Source of the DNA: SAR202 cluster bacterium
GTDB taxonomy: Bacteria; Chloroflexota; Dehalococcoidia; Lucifugimonadales; GCA-2719675
DNA length: 64,000 nt
Reading direction: 5' to 3'
NCBI GenBank assembly: GCA_009392295.1
Contig: VFGW01000017.1
Location: 123,933 to 187,932, forward strand
A program made the position numbers and the translations under genes. Every line of letters starts with the position of its first letter. Within the stretch, counting starts at the first letter, position 1. Under the pieces are notes generated by a model that was not told the origin of the DNA, did not search any database, and saw nothing but the letters and a program-made list of their open reading frames with translations. Below, in pieces: positions 1 to 8,405 of this stretch.

Positions 1-119
1 GCATCTTCAGCTATTTTTGCTTGATCAGCTGTCACCACATCCATTATAACTCCACCCTTAAGCATTTGAGCTAATCCAGATTTAACTTCCCATGTTCCTG
101 TAGAATTATTATCAGCCAT
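1..119 (-). CDS. pdxS: PdxS, pyridoxal 5'-phosphate synthase lyase subunit (N-terminal 39 residues, cut by window edge)
   Basis: Only the first 39 codons are present; the frame runs off the left edge still open. The peptide begins [20 protein letters not shown] and continues into the very conserved PdxS segment [11 protein letters not shown]27 in that segment corresponds to the family's active-site aspartate that contacts the pentose substrate. PdxS with the glutaminase PdxT makes PLP from ribose 5-phosphate, glyceraldehyde 3-phosphate and ammonia in the cytosol. A strong ribosome-binding site (AGGAGGT, complement of 125-131) sits 5 nt before the ATG and fixes the start. pdxT would be expected further left, outside the window. 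Confidence 0.93.
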   Translation of the reverse strand, partial: MADNNSTGTWEVKSGLAQMLKGGVIMDVVTADQAKIAED

Positions 120-185
120 TTTTTACCTCCTAAGAAAATATTTGTGAATATTCTATTATAATTTTATTATTAGTTAAAGTATATT

Positions 186-938
186 CTAAATAGCTAGCCC
201 ACCATCTACACTTATCACTTGACCAGTAATATATGTTGCATCTTGGCTTGTTAGAAAACCAGCTAATGTAGCTACATTTTCAACATCACCAAATTTTCCC
301 TGAGGAATTCTTTCCAACCAGAATTTTTTCATTTCCGGAGTAAGTACCGAAGTTGTTTCGGTTTCATAATAACCAGGAGTAATTACATTTGCAGTAATAT
401 TTTTTGTAGCCACTTCTTTTGCAAGAGCTTTTGTGAAACCAATAACAGCCGCTTTTGATGCAGTATAATTTGTTTGAGTGGGATTGCCTCTTAAGCCTAC
501 GATTGAACTAATATTGATTATTCTGCCCCATTTACTACTGATCATTTTGCGTAAAACAGCTCTAGTACAATAAAATGTACCATTTAAGTTAGTGTTTATG
601 ACGTTGTGCCATGAATCATCAGACATTCTGATTAAATGTTTATCATCTATAATCCCAGCATTGTTTACAAGAATATCGATGTTACCTAGTTTGTTTTCTA
701 TATCTTTTATCATAGATATTACTGCTTTATTATCAGAAACATCTGCTTGAAATGCTTGTGACTTTATACCTGAAGATTCTATCTTTTTACAGACTTCTAG
801 TGCCTCTGATTCTGAGGATTTATAATTGATTGCTACTTGGATACCCTTTTTTGCTAATTCTAAGGCAATTGCTTTGCCAATCCCTTTAGCGGCTCCAGTG
901 ACTAATGCTGTTTTACTTTTAGTTGATGATTCGTTCAT
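186..938 (-). CDS. fabG: FabG, 3-oxoacyl-[acyl-carrier-protein] reductase
   Basis: This is a classical short-chain dehydrogenase of 250 residues, the normal FabG length. The glycine-rich NADP-binding loop TGAAKGIG is at residues 14-21 and NNAG at 92-95. The catalytic set is S145, Y158 (in YTASK) and K162, and the C-terminal VDGG signature is present. It reduces 3-oxoacyl-ACP to 3-hydroxyacyl-ACP in type II fatty-acid synthesis. It lies 41 nt downstream of plsX on the same strand, with two MaoC-fold dehydratase genes before that. This context favours fatty-acid synthesis over an unrelated SDR role. SDRs are easily over-assigned, so substrate identity rests mainly on length, motifs and neighbours. 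Confidence 0.88.
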   Translation of the reverse strand: MNESSTKSKTALVTGAAKGIGKAIALELAKKGIQVAINYKSSESEALEVCKKIESSGIKSQAFQADVSDNKAVISMIKDIENKLGNIDILVNNAGIIDDKHLIRMSDDSWHNVINTNLNGTFYCTRAVLRKMISSKWGRIINISSIVGLRGNPTQTNYTASKAAVIGFTKALAKEVATKNITANVITPGYYETETTSVLTPEMKKFWLERIPQGKFGDVENVATLAGFLTSQDATYITGQVISVDGGLAI

Positions 939-979
939 GTTGCTCCTGTATTTAGTTAGTAATTATATTGTCTTTTGGT

Positions 980-1984
980 TTAAAATTTACTATGAACTTG
1001 TGAAAGTTCTTGATTTAGCTTTTCAATATATTTAATTTCTACTGTTTGTTTAGCAGATTTTATTGCATTCAATACAGATTTGGAATTTCCTCGTCCATGC
1101 CCTACTACACTGACACCTTTAACGCCTAATATTGGCCCACCTCCATTAACTTCTACCACATTATTTAATTCATAAATTTTATTGGTCAGTTGGTTTAATT
1201 CTTTTTCAGGTAATTTCCCTTTAAGTTCTTCTGACAAATAGTTTGCAATACTTGTTCCTAGGCCTTCAGTTAATTTCATAACTATGTTACCTGTAAATCC
1301 ATCACATACTACAACATCAGCCATATTATTTGTTAAATCATTAGCTTCTATATTTCCAATAAAATTTAAAGGACTGTTATTCAACAGATTTTTTGCTTCT
1401 TGTACAAGTTTATTACCTTTATTTTCTTCCGCTCCCACACTTAGCAAAGCAATTCGGGGGCTTGGTAAGTTCCAAAATACTTTTGCATAAACATGACCTA
1501 TAATTGCAAAGCTCAATATTTGAGATGGTTTACAATCAATATTGGTGCCAAGGTCAATAATAATAGTTTGTGGAGCTAATCCTAAAATTGGTCCGCCTAG
1601 AGAAGGCCTTTCTACATTTTCTATTACTCCAAGAATTACTGCTGCTGCTGCCATTGCTGCTCCAGTCGAACCCATTGTAACTGAAGCATTTGCAAGTCCT
1701 TTTTTTACAAGTGAAGTAGTTACTAAAATTGAGGCTTTTGGTTTTTGCCTTAACGCTAATGCAGGCTTATCACTTTCTAATATCACACCTTCAGATGGAA
1801 TTAATTGTAAATTGTTATTAGAACTATTATGTTTTTTTAGTTCGATTTTTAATTTTTCAGGGTCTCCAACCAATAAGATTTCTACATCTAGGGTTTCTGC
1901 AGCTTCAACAGCTCCAGCAACGATATCATGTGGGGCATTATCTCCGCCCATAGCATCTACAGCTATTTTTATTTTAGAGTTCAT
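980..1984 (-). CDS. plsX: PlsX, phosphate acyltransferase
   Basis: The 334-residue protein starts with the PlsX hallmark VDAMGGDNAP (residues 9-18). It also carries the conserved DGFTGN and late GVKGVSVVGHGR segments. PlsX converts acyl-ACP and phosphate into acyl-phosphate, the acyl donor for PlsY in bacterial phospholipid synthesis. It is a peripheral membrane enzyme. The start ATG lies inside the end of the upstream MaoC gene (11-nt overlap) behind a good GAGGTG ribosome-binding site, so translation of the two is probably coupled. Next in line is fabG, the common plsX-fabG order, although fabD and fabH are absent here. Confidence 0.95.
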   Translation of the reverse strand: MNSKIKIAVDAMGGDNAPHDIVAGAVEAAETLDVEILLVGDPEKLKIELKKHNSSNNNLQLIPSEGVILESDKPALALRQKPKASILVTTSLVKKGLANASVTMGSTGAAMAAAAVILGVIENVERPSLGGPILGLAPQTIIIDLGTNIDCKPSQILSFAIIGHVYAKVFWNLPSPRIALLSVGAEENKGNKLVQEAKNLLNNSPLNFIGNIEANDLTNNMADVVVCDGFTGNIVMKLTEGLGTSIANYLSEELKGKLPEKELNQLTNKIYELNNVVEVNGGGPILGVKGVSVVGHGRGNSKSVLNAIKSAKQTVEIKYIEKLNQELSQVHSKF

Positions 1985-2366
1985 TTGTCACCTCTTGATC
2001 TTCAGGTATTGATGCTTCTCCAGTGATTGCAATTTGATTGTTATTTTTAACAACTTGCACTGAAAAAGAGTTTATTTTCCCCTTTTTAGCTTCGCCTATT
2101 GTAGTGATTTCTTCTCCGGGAAATACAGGAGATTTGAAACGGATTTTAAGTCGTCCTTTAGAAATCCAGTCTATTCCAAATTCAGTTGTAAATGTTTCTG
2201 AAATTGACGATGCAATCATCATTCCGTGTGCAATGCATTTTCCAAATTGTGTATTTTTTGCAAAATTTTCGTCTAAATGGATTGGATTAAAATCACCAGC
2301 TGCATTTGCATATTTTTTGATATCAGTTTTATTAATTTTTTTAGATTTTGATATTATTTTTGACAT
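1974..2366 (-). CDS. MaoC-like (R)-specific hydratase/dehydratase, catalytic subunit (HadB-like)
   Basis: This 130-residue single hot-dog protein carries the hydratase-2 motif: D25 and H30 in AAGDFNPIHLD, followed by the HGMM segment at 47-50. D and H are the catalytic pair that adds or removes water at 2-enoyl/3-hydroxyacyl thioesters. It is preceded by a second hot-dog gene lacking this pair and followed by plsX and fabG. The arrangement resembles mycobacterial HadA-HadB, where the catalytic HadB pairs with a substrate-gripping partner and acts as the FAS-II dehydratase. That role is inferred from context. A PhaJ-like enoyl-CoA hydratase is the alternative. Confidence 0.8.
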   Translation of the reverse strand: MSKIISKSKKINKTDIKKYANAAGDFNPIHLDENFAKNTQFGKCIAHGMMIASSISETFTTEFGIDWISKGRLKIRFKSPVFPGEEITTIGEAKKGKINSFSVQVVKNNNQIAITGEASIPEDQEVTNEL

Positions 2367-2374
2367 GTTTTTCC

Positions 2375-2800
2375 TTAGGGGTTTTCTGAAATTTCAGGCA
2401 TTGTAATTGTACTTTTTGTAGACATAACCAGGTGATTTATTGATGTTTTTGCAAGTATTTCAATAGTTACGAATCGCCAATTGTTTCTTACAGAATTTGC
2501 AGTTATTGATGCTTCATAATTTACTAATTCACCTATTTTTAATGGGGATTCAATAATTAATTCTTGTCCAACGTGTAAAGTTCCTTTTGGGATACTTAAA
2601 AAGTCTATCACCATTTGCAATCCAAACGCAGCAATTGCCATTGGGGGAATATATTTCTCACCTTGTATATCAGATATTAATTTAGAAGTATCTTGAACAG
2701 CTTCCATGTAGTCTGTTATTAATTTCTGGTCAATCATTATTGATTTTTCACAAAGTAATTTACCTAATGTTAATTTTGAATAATCTGTGATTTGTTCCAT
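2375..2800 (-). CDS. FAS1-like/MaoC N-terminal-type dehydratase partner subunit (HadA/HadC-like)
   Basis: The 141-residue hot-dog-fold protein fits the FAS1-like dehydratase N-terminal family. Recognisable segments are the early IPPMAIAAF, the central GTLHVGQEL/IIESPLKIGE, and the closing strands RFVTIEILAK. It has no hydratase-2 D...H pair, as expected for the non-catalytic half of a heterodimer. It ends 8 nt before the catalytic MaoC gene, so the two are almost certainly co-translated. In mycobacteria such partners set acyl-chain length preference; transfer of that idea here is inference. No FabZ or FabA is visible in the window. Confidence 0.7.
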   Translation of the reverse strand: MEQITDYSKLTLGKLLCEKSIMIDQKLITDYMEAVQDTSKLISDIQGEKYIPPMAIAAFGLQMVIDFLSIPKGTLHVGQELIIESPLKIGELVNYEASITANSVRNNWRFVTIEILAKTSINHLVMSTKSTITMPEISENP

Positions 2801-2815
2801 AATTTTATTTTTTAA

Positions 2816-4456
2816 TTAAAACCAGTAATTAGGTACATTGTCTTCCTCTTTAGTAATCATTTCTAGAACAGCTGGTTGGCCTTGAGAATTTGCTTGGATT
2901 GCTAAATTAATGGCTTCTGAAATTTGGTTTGGGGTTTCTACGCGTTTAGAAAAAGCCCCTAGCCCTTCTGCTACTTTTGAATAATTTCCTGAAAATTTAT
3001 TTGAATCCCATTTTTTAGTAGCAACAGGCATATGATCTGAGTAATGGGTCATAACGCCATTATTAAGGATAATAGTTAGAGTTCCGATTTCACATCTTGT
3101 AGCCGTTTCAATATCCATGCCTGCCATCCCGAATGAAGCATCACCCATTATATTGACAACATGTTTTTCTGGTGCAGCAATTTTTGCTCCTATAGCTAAC
3201 CCTAATCCGTATCCTAGTTGGGTTGATTTCCCCCAACCAATGTAACCTCTAGGATTTGTAGGTTGCCAAAATGGAGATAATTGATCCCTAGGATACCCTG
3301 AGTCGTGAGTTATTATTACATTTGCAGAGCCTAATGTTTTGGCTAATTCATGAAAAACTCTGTAAGGACTCATAGGTAATTCGTCTGAAGTAAAGTGAGG
3401 TAACCATTCAGAAATAAATTCATCTTTTAGTTTTTTAATTTTGTTTTTTACTTGATTGGTATCTTGTCTGCCAGATTTGCCGAATTGTATTTTTACTTCT
3501 TCAATCATTTGTTTGAGAACTAGTTTAGAATCTCCAATAGCTCCAAGGTCAATTCTATAATCTTTATTTATATCGTCATTACAATTTGTAGATTGAGCGA
3601 TAGGTACGTTATCAGGCATCGGGGCCTGAAAATTACCTTTGGTAAAACTTGTACCTATACCAAGAATGAAATCTGTATTTTTGAGAAAATAATCACACAT
3701 TTTTGTTCCAGTTCTTGCTGCAGTACCAAGGGCGAGGGGATGGTTTTCTGGGAAAGCGCTTTTCCCTGCCAAAGTAGTCATAACTGGTATGTTAGTTAAT
3801 TCTGAAAATTCAATTAATTCTTTTGTTGCTTCAGCATATAAAATGCCTTGTCCTGCATTAATCACAGGGTTTTTTGAGTTCATAAGAGCTTTAATTATAT
3901 CTTTTATTGAATCAGGATCTGCGCTAGACAAGTGACTTGAAACAGGAGTGTATTTTGATGGGCCTTGGAATTCCTCATTTGCAACATCTTGAGGTATTTC
4001 TAGCAAAACAGGACCAGGCCTACCATGTTTTAGAAGAGAGAACGCTTTACCTAATAATTCAGGGATTCGTTCAACCATATTAATGTTTGCTGACCATTTT
4101 GTGATGCCTTTAAAATGTTCTACAGAATCAAATTCTGGAGATCTTTGAGTTTTGTCTCTTTCATGTCCTCCAGGTAATAGTAAAATCGGAACTGCATCAG
4201 AAAAGGCTTGAGCTACGCCTGAGAAAGCATTTTCAGCCCCTGGGCCTCGTTGCATTACGAAAACTCCAATTTTTTTACCGTTGTTGATCCTGCTAAATCC
4301 ATCAGCAATATTGACCCCGGCTCTTTCTTGTCTGGGAATTATTGGCTTGATATCTAATTTAGCAGCTTCATCAATTAATGAATGATAAGGATAAGCTCCG
4401 ATCCATTCTACGTTTTCTTGTTTAAGTATTTTTGCTATTAATTCATCACCAATCAT
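2816..4456 (-). CDS. Thiamine-diphosphate-dependent enzyme, acetolactate synthase-like
   Basis: The 546 residues follow the three-domain layout of the acetohydroxyacid synthase/benzoylformate decarboxylase superfamily. The N-terminal pyrimidine-binding domain has the cofactor-activating glutamate E44 in PRQERAG. A central domain follows (residues about 190-330). The C-terminal pyrophosphate-binding domain has the GDA...NN motif (about 430-465). It lacks features that would make it clearly IlvB, and no small regulatory subunit gene is adjacent. It is first of a tight minus-strand run with the two MaoC-type genes, plsX and fabG (15-nt gap to the next). This could mean a role in making an acyl precursor or simply shared transcription. 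Its substrate cannot be told from sequence. Confidence 0.72.
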   Translation of the reverse strand: MIGDELIAKILKQENVEWIGAYPYHSLIDEAAKLDIKPIIPRQERAGVNIADGFSRINNGKKIGVFVMQRGPGAENAFSGVAQAFSDAVPILLLPGGHERDKTQRSPEFDSVEHFKGITKWSANINMVERIPELLGKAFSLLKHGRPGPVLLEIPQDVANEEFQGPSKYTPVSSHLSSADPDSIKDIIKALMNSKNPVINAGQGILYAEATKELIEFSELTNIPVMTTLAGKSAFPENHPLALGTAARTGTKMCDYFLKNTDFILGIGTSFTKGNFQAPMPDNVPIAQSTNCNDDINKDYRIDLGAIGDSKLVLKQMIEEVKIQFGKSGRQDTNQVKNKIKKLKDEFISEWLPHFTSDELPMSPYRVFHELAKTLGSANVIITHDSGYPRDQLSPFWQPTNPRGYIGWGKSTQLGYGLGLAIGAKIAAPEKHVVNIMGDASFGMAGMDIETATRCEIGTLTIILNNGVMTHYSDHMPVATKKWDSNKFSGNYSKVAEGLGAFSKRVETPNQISEAINLAIQANSQGQPAVLEMITKEEDNVPNYWF

Positions 4457-4642
4457 TTTAATCTCCAGAGTTTATTAGAAATATTATTTTTTATTATGAT
4501 TGATTTTTTGAATTAATAAATGTTTTTTATGTTGATACTTACTATAAATTGATAAATTCAAGTTACTTACTTCAAAAAAATCAATTTTCTTAAGTGATTT
4601 ATGGATATAATTCTATGATTATCAATTTTTATATTAAGGGAA

Positions 4643-5458
4643 ATGATGTTTGATTTAGTTAGTAAAAGTGGCAAAGATGTAGTTGATGTAGTTAAACAAG
4701 TTGCTTTTGAGGCGGGAGAACTTTTAGTCAGTAGATTTCGGTCTGTTTTGGATATTGAGTATAAAGGTAGAGGGAATATTGTTACTAACGCAGACAAAGA
4801 AGCTCAAGATTTAATTAAAAAATCTTTATTTGCTGAATTTCCGACAATAGAATTTGTGGGTGAAGAATCTGAAAATGCAAAGATTCCAAAAGGCTTTTGC
4901 TGGATAGTTGATCCTATAGATGGAACTAGAAATTTTGCTTCAGGGATACCTATTTTTTCAATTGTTATAGGTTTAGTTTCAGATTCTAAAACAATTGTTG
5001 GTATTAACTATGATCCTGTAAGAGGGGACATGTTTGAAGCAAAACTAGGAGGTGGGACTCGATTAAATGGAGATTTAGTACATGTTTCAAATAAAACTAA
5101 AATTTCTGAATGCATTGTTGGTATGGACATGAGTTACAGTAATCAAGGTGGTTCAAATTCACTTGAAGTAATTCAACATATATGGCCCGGCATGCAAACT
5201 TTAAGAATTATGGGATCATCTGCTTTAGGTTTATCTTATGTTGCATCAGGTATGATTGATTTATATTTTAATCATCAGTTATCTGTCTGGGATCAGGTGG
5301 CTGGGATTATTTTAGTAAATGAAGCGGGTGGTTGTGTTGTTGACAGGTCAAATCAAAAGGTAAAATTAATGTCTGATGGAATAGTAGCAAGTAATAGTAA
5401 ATTGGTACAAGAATTTTTTGATTTTACGAATGGGATGAAATGGCGTAAACCTATCTAG
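4643..5458 (+). CDS. Inositol monophosphatase family protein
   Basis: All signature blocks of the Mg-dependent inositol monophosphatase/SuhB family are present. These are GEES (E74-E75), DPIDGT (90-95) and WDQVAG (216-221, metal ligand D217). The length of 271 is normal. The enzyme dephosphorylates myo-inositol 1-phosphate or related sugar phosphates in the cytosol. The same window encodes myo-inositol-1-phosphate synthase at 20840-21922, which makes an inositol role credible. Histidinol-phosphate or fructose-1,6-bisphosphate phosphatase activity are alternatives within the family. Two tandem ATGs open the frame; AAGGG lies just upstream, and a TATAAT hexamer is at 4606-4611 without a convincing -35. 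Confidence 0.82.
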   Translation: MMFDLVSKSGKDVVDVVKQVAFEAGELLVSRFRSVLDIEYKGRGNIVTNADKEAQDLIKKSLFAEFPTIEFVGEESENAKIPKGFCWIVDPIDGTRNFASGIPIFSIVIGLVSDSKTIVGINYDPVRGDMFEAKLGGGTRLNGDLVHVSNKTKISECIVGMDMSYSNQGGSNSLEVIQHIWPGMQTLRIMGSSALGLSYVASGMIDLYFNHQLSVWDQVAGIILVNEAGGCVVDRSNQKVKLMSDGIVASNSKLVQEFFDFTNGMKWRKPI

Positions 5459-5465
5459 CAAGAAC

Positions 5466-5558
5466 CTACCAATCTTTTCTTTTTGTACCGCATTGATCGC
5501 AGTATACATCTCTAGTAGGTGGATTTGTGTGGCCGCATTTTTGACATTTCCAAGACAT
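5466..5558 (-). CDS. Zinc-finger microprotein of 30 residues (RanBP2-like Cys4 ribbon)
   Basis: A complete frame of 31 codons reads MSWKCQKCGHTNPPTRDVYC and ends DQCGTKRKDW. The four cysteines form CxxC (C5, C8) and CxxC (C20, C23) knuckles. The early Trp and the Asn four residues after the second Cys match the RanBP2 zinc-finger pattern WxCxxC-x3-N closely. An AGGATC ribosome-binding-like site lies 7 nt before the ATG. It sits alone, tail-to-tail with the inositol monophosphatase gene (7-nt gap) and divergent from npdG. Its function is unknown; a protein- or RNA-binding zinc module is the best guess. Short genes like this are easily missed, and expression is not proven. Confidence 0.68.
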   Translation of the reverse strand: MSWKCQKCGHTNPPTRDVYCDQCGTKRKDW

Positions 5559-5687
5559 ATTTAGATCCTATTTATTTTTTCAACAGATTAACTTACAGTT
5601 TGTTTAGAGTCAATATCCTTAAAGTGTTTTATTTCGTTTTATATAATACAATTCGAACACTTTGTAATAGAGGTGAAAGGAGAATGT

Positions 5688-6338
5688 ATGAGAATAGGAT
5701 TTATTGGAGGTACAGGTTCTGAGGGAATAGGTTTGGCGGGTAGATTTGCAATAAAAAATATTGAAGTTGGGATTGGATCTAGAGATATTAAAAACAGTAT
5801 AGATGCTGTTAATAAAATTGCAAAAAATATTTCAAGTTCAAAGAATTTGTTTCCAGGACTAAATATGGAGGTTGTGCGGGATTCAGATATTGTTTTCGTA
5901 TGTGTTCCGTATGATGCTCAAAAAAGTGTATTCAAAGAATTAAAACCTTATTTAATTGGAAAAATTGTTGTGACAGTTGTTGTACCGGTAATGTTTGAAA
6001 ATGGGAAAATATCAGTTGTTCGAACTAAAAGTAGTTGTGCAGCTATCGAATTGCAGGAGATTTTGGTTGAATCTAAGGTGGTTTCAGCTTTTCAAACAAT
6101 TAGTGCGTTGGATTTGAAATTGATCAACAATCCTGTCAATTCTGATGTAATAGTTTGTTCGGATAACAAATATGCGTTAAATACTGTTATGGATTTAGCA
6201 GAAAATATTGACGGTGTCAGGGCAATAAATGGTGGTAAATTATCTAATTCTGTTTTTGTAGAAAATATTACACCTTTATTGCTTAACATCAACATGATTT
6301 ACAAAAAGCATACTGCTATTAGAATTACGGGGATTTAA
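5688..6338 (+). CDS. npdG: NADPH-dependent F420 reductase (NpdG-like)
   Basis: The 216-residue protein begins MRIGFIGGTGSEGIGLAGRF, the NADPH-binding Rossmann loop typical of F420:NADPH oxidoreductase, followed by GSRD for NADPH 2'-phosphate recognition. The later VCVPYDAQ and VVVPV segments also fit. It moves hydride between NADPH and coenzyme F420. An in-frame GTG at 5673 exists, but AAAGGAG at 5676-5682 lies 5 nt before the ATG at 5688, so ATG is chosen. The enzyme implies F420 metabolism, known in actinobacteria, archaea and some Chloroflexota. No F420 biosynthesis gene is in the window. Some family members with different partners exist, so the cofactor is likely rather than certain. Confidence 0.8.
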   Translation: MRIGFIGGTGSEGIGLAGRFAIKNIEVGIGSRDIKNSIDAVNKIAKNISSSKNLFPGLNMEVVRDSDIVFVCVPYDAQKSVFKELKPYLIGKIVVTVVVPVMFENGKISVVRTKSSCAAIELQEILVESKVVSAFQTISALDLKLINNPVNSDVIVCSDNKYALNTVMDLAENIDGVRAINGGKLSNSVFVENITPLLLNINMIYKKHTAIRITGI

Positions 6339-7457
6339 TTGATTTTTACCAATCAAGTTGTACGTATATTAAATGTTAATTTTTCCATACTACTTATGTT
6401 ATGTTTTTCATGTATGAGTTTAAGTTGTTTTTTATTAGATTCTAAAGACCTAGAAAATTTGCCTTTAAAATCTTCAAAGGGAAAAATTCTTTTCCCTGAA
6501 AAAATTATTATTGAACAATCATTTAATTCAAAAATTCAAATCAAAAAAATTAAAATACGATATTCTATTTCTGATTCTACAGTTGTTAATTATGGCTATC
6601 CTGTCATCACATATTCAGATGTAGTGGATACAAAATATATCATTAACACTTCTGGGAACGATTTTTTACCATCAGGAGTTGTCATCAATTATTATTATGA
6701 AATTACTGATATGGAAAACAATGTAACGGTTACCGAATCTAATGAATTGGAGTATTTAGATGATATTTATGATTGGGAAAGAATTATTGGGGATGGGCTA
6801 GAAATTCTTCATCACGGTTTATCGCAAGATAAGGCTACTATTTTACATCGAAATATTTTAGAAAGGATTAATCCTATTAAGAAAACCTTTCTAAAAAATT
6901 CTGATTTATTTGAAATTAAAGGAGTTTTGTTCGATTCCCGTAAAGAATCTAGTGAAGCGTTTCAATATTTGAGTGACACTACCACAAAACAACATTTATT
7001 TGGAGGATTTGCATATTCTGATTATAATCTTTTTTTAGTTAGTGGCTATAACGTTGATGTGATTGTACATGAGGTTACTCATTTAATATTAGCAGAAGCT
7101 ATGCAGAGTAGAAAAGTTTTATTGCCTAAATGGCTGAATGAAGGCTTAGCAATGTATTATCAGAGTAATTCTAATGATTGGAAAGGAGAGTCAAAAAATT
7201 TTGTTAGAAGAACGCAAATTATGACATTAAACAAAATGAATACATTACCTGGTAAAGCTTATGATGTAGGTTTGTTCTATAGAAAATCCGAAAACATTGT
7301 AGGCTATTTGGTATATAGATACGGAATTGAAAAGATTGCTCTTTTAATTGAAAATTTGAAAAATCAGGGAAATTTTGATTCTAACTTTTATAAAACATAT
7401 GGTATAACTACTCAAGAATTGGAAAAAGATTGGGCAGAATCAATTCTGTCAAAATAG
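6339..7457 (+). CDS. Secreted zinc metallopeptidase, peptidase-MA-like
   Basis: The 372-residue protein has an N-terminal hydrophobic segment (about 8-30, ending near C30) that looks like a signal peptide or imperfect lipobox. A beta-rich middle region follows, then a gluzincin active site HEVTH (H244, E245, H248). The third ligand region is WLNEGLAMY (E268), twenty residues on. This spacing is characteristic of the peptidase MA-like family. It probably works outside the cytoplasmic membrane; the substrate is unknown. The start is a TTG directly following the npdG stop codon, so the two genes appear translationally coupled despite unrelated functions. No ATG precedes the signal peptide. Confidence 0.7.
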   Translation: MIFTNQVVRILNVNFSILLMLCFSCMSLSCFLLDSKDLENLPLKSSKGKILFPEKIIIEQSFNSKIQIKKIKIRYSISDSTVVNYGYPVITYSDVVDTKYIINTSGNDFLPSGVVINYYYEITDMENNVTVTESNELEYLDDIYDWERIIGDGLEILHHGLSQDKATILHRNILERINPIKKTFLKNSDLFEIKGVLFDSRKESSEAFQYLSDTTTKQHLFGGFAYSDYNLFLVSGYNVDVIVHEVTHLILAEAMQSRKVLLPKWLNEGLAMYYQSNSNDWKGESKNFVRRTQIMTLNKMNTLPGKAYDVGLFYRKSENIVGYLVYRYGIEKIALLIENLKNQGNFDSNFYKTYGITTQELEKDWAESILSK

Positions 7458-7513
7458 ACTGGGTTATGTTATAAATTTCTTTCTTTTTTAGACATATTTA
7501 ATTGCACATATTT

Positions 7514-8374
7514 TTACAGATCAATTTTCATTAATTCATTTGAGAAAATTACTTCACCGTCGTAAACTTTTTTAATCTCTTTTATAGCCTTTTTATTTTC
7601 TGAATCTTTAGAAAGATTTGGACCTACATGAACTAGTGCTAATTTTTTCACATTTGATGCTTGCGCTAATTTAGCTGCATCTAATGTGCCACATTGTCCT
7701 CTGTTTTCATGATTTTTTTCTATTTCAGTTTGTTCGTCCCAGCACATACATAACATAATGTCTGCGTTTTTTGCTAAATTTTCAACGGATTTACATGGTT
7801 CTGTGTCTCCAGTAAACACCATACTTCCATCTGGTCCATCTATTCTATATGCTAATGAATCTAAGTATGGTTGAGCGTGGACTGCTGTTGCGGCTGTTAC
7901 AGACCAATTTTTTGTGGAAAATATTTTTCCTTCTCCTATATTTTTTGCAGAAATCAGGGGGGGCTTTCTTGGTAATGTGCCACCTCTGTTTACATATACT
8001 TGTTTACTACCTGAAAAATTCATTCTTGCTATCAAATCATGTTTGAATAAACCATTTTCACCAATAATACCTTCTGTAAATTCTTCTGTTAATTTTGGCC
8101 CAAAAATTTGCAAAATATTTTCTTTCCCAATGCTTTGGTCCCATCGAGTAAGCAGAAAACATGGGAAATCTACATCATGGTCAAAATGATGATGAGTAAA
8201 GAACACATAGTCGATTTTGGTAGGCCATAAGCCTGATTTAACTAGTTTATGAGTTGTTGCTGGTCCACAATCTACCATAATTTGATCATTTCCAATTTCT
8301 ACTACAAATGAAGAACCAAATCTTGTAGCTGTTGGAGTAGGTGTTCCTGCGCCAAGGATATGTATTCGTGTCAT
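7514..8374 (-). CDS. MBL-fold metallo-hydrolase (RNase Z/arylsulfatase-like)
   Basis: The 286 residues show the metallo-beta-lactamase fold. HxHxDH is at H61, H63, D65 and H66, a GDTEP metal-ligand block sits near residue 190, and LVHVGP is near the C-terminus. The N-terminal IHILGAGTPTP strand matches the RNase Z/phosphodiesterase branch rather than the lactamases. The long tRNase Z exosite arm is not evident. A hydrolase of small-molecule esters or phosphodiesters is therefore more likely than tRNA 3' processing. It is on the same strand as the neighbouring molybdopterin gene (31-nt gap), which may share its transcript. Confidence 0.75.
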   Translation of the reverse strand: MTRIHILGAGTPTPTATRFGSSFVVEIGNDQIMVDCGPATTHKLVKSGLWPTKIDYVFFTHHHFDHDVDFPCFLLTRWDQSIGKENILQIFGPKLTEEFTEGIIGENGLFKHDLIARMNFSGSKQVYVNRGGTLPRKPPLISAKNIGEGKIFSTKNWSVTAATAVHAQPYLDSLAYRIDGPDGSMVFTGDTEPCKSVENLAKNADIMLCMCWDEQTEIEKNHENRGQCGTLDAAKLAQASNVKKLALVHVGPNLSKDSENKKAIKEIKKVYDGEVIFSNELMKIDL

Positions 8375-8405
8375 AATTTACTCCAAATCTTTTAATGATT
8401 AAATA

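Noticed and set aside
5519..5722. Plus-strand open frame of 67 codons between the phosphatase and npdG
   Set aside because: It overlaps the better-supported zinc-finger gene on the other strand and runs into npdG in a different frame; no ribosome-binding site.
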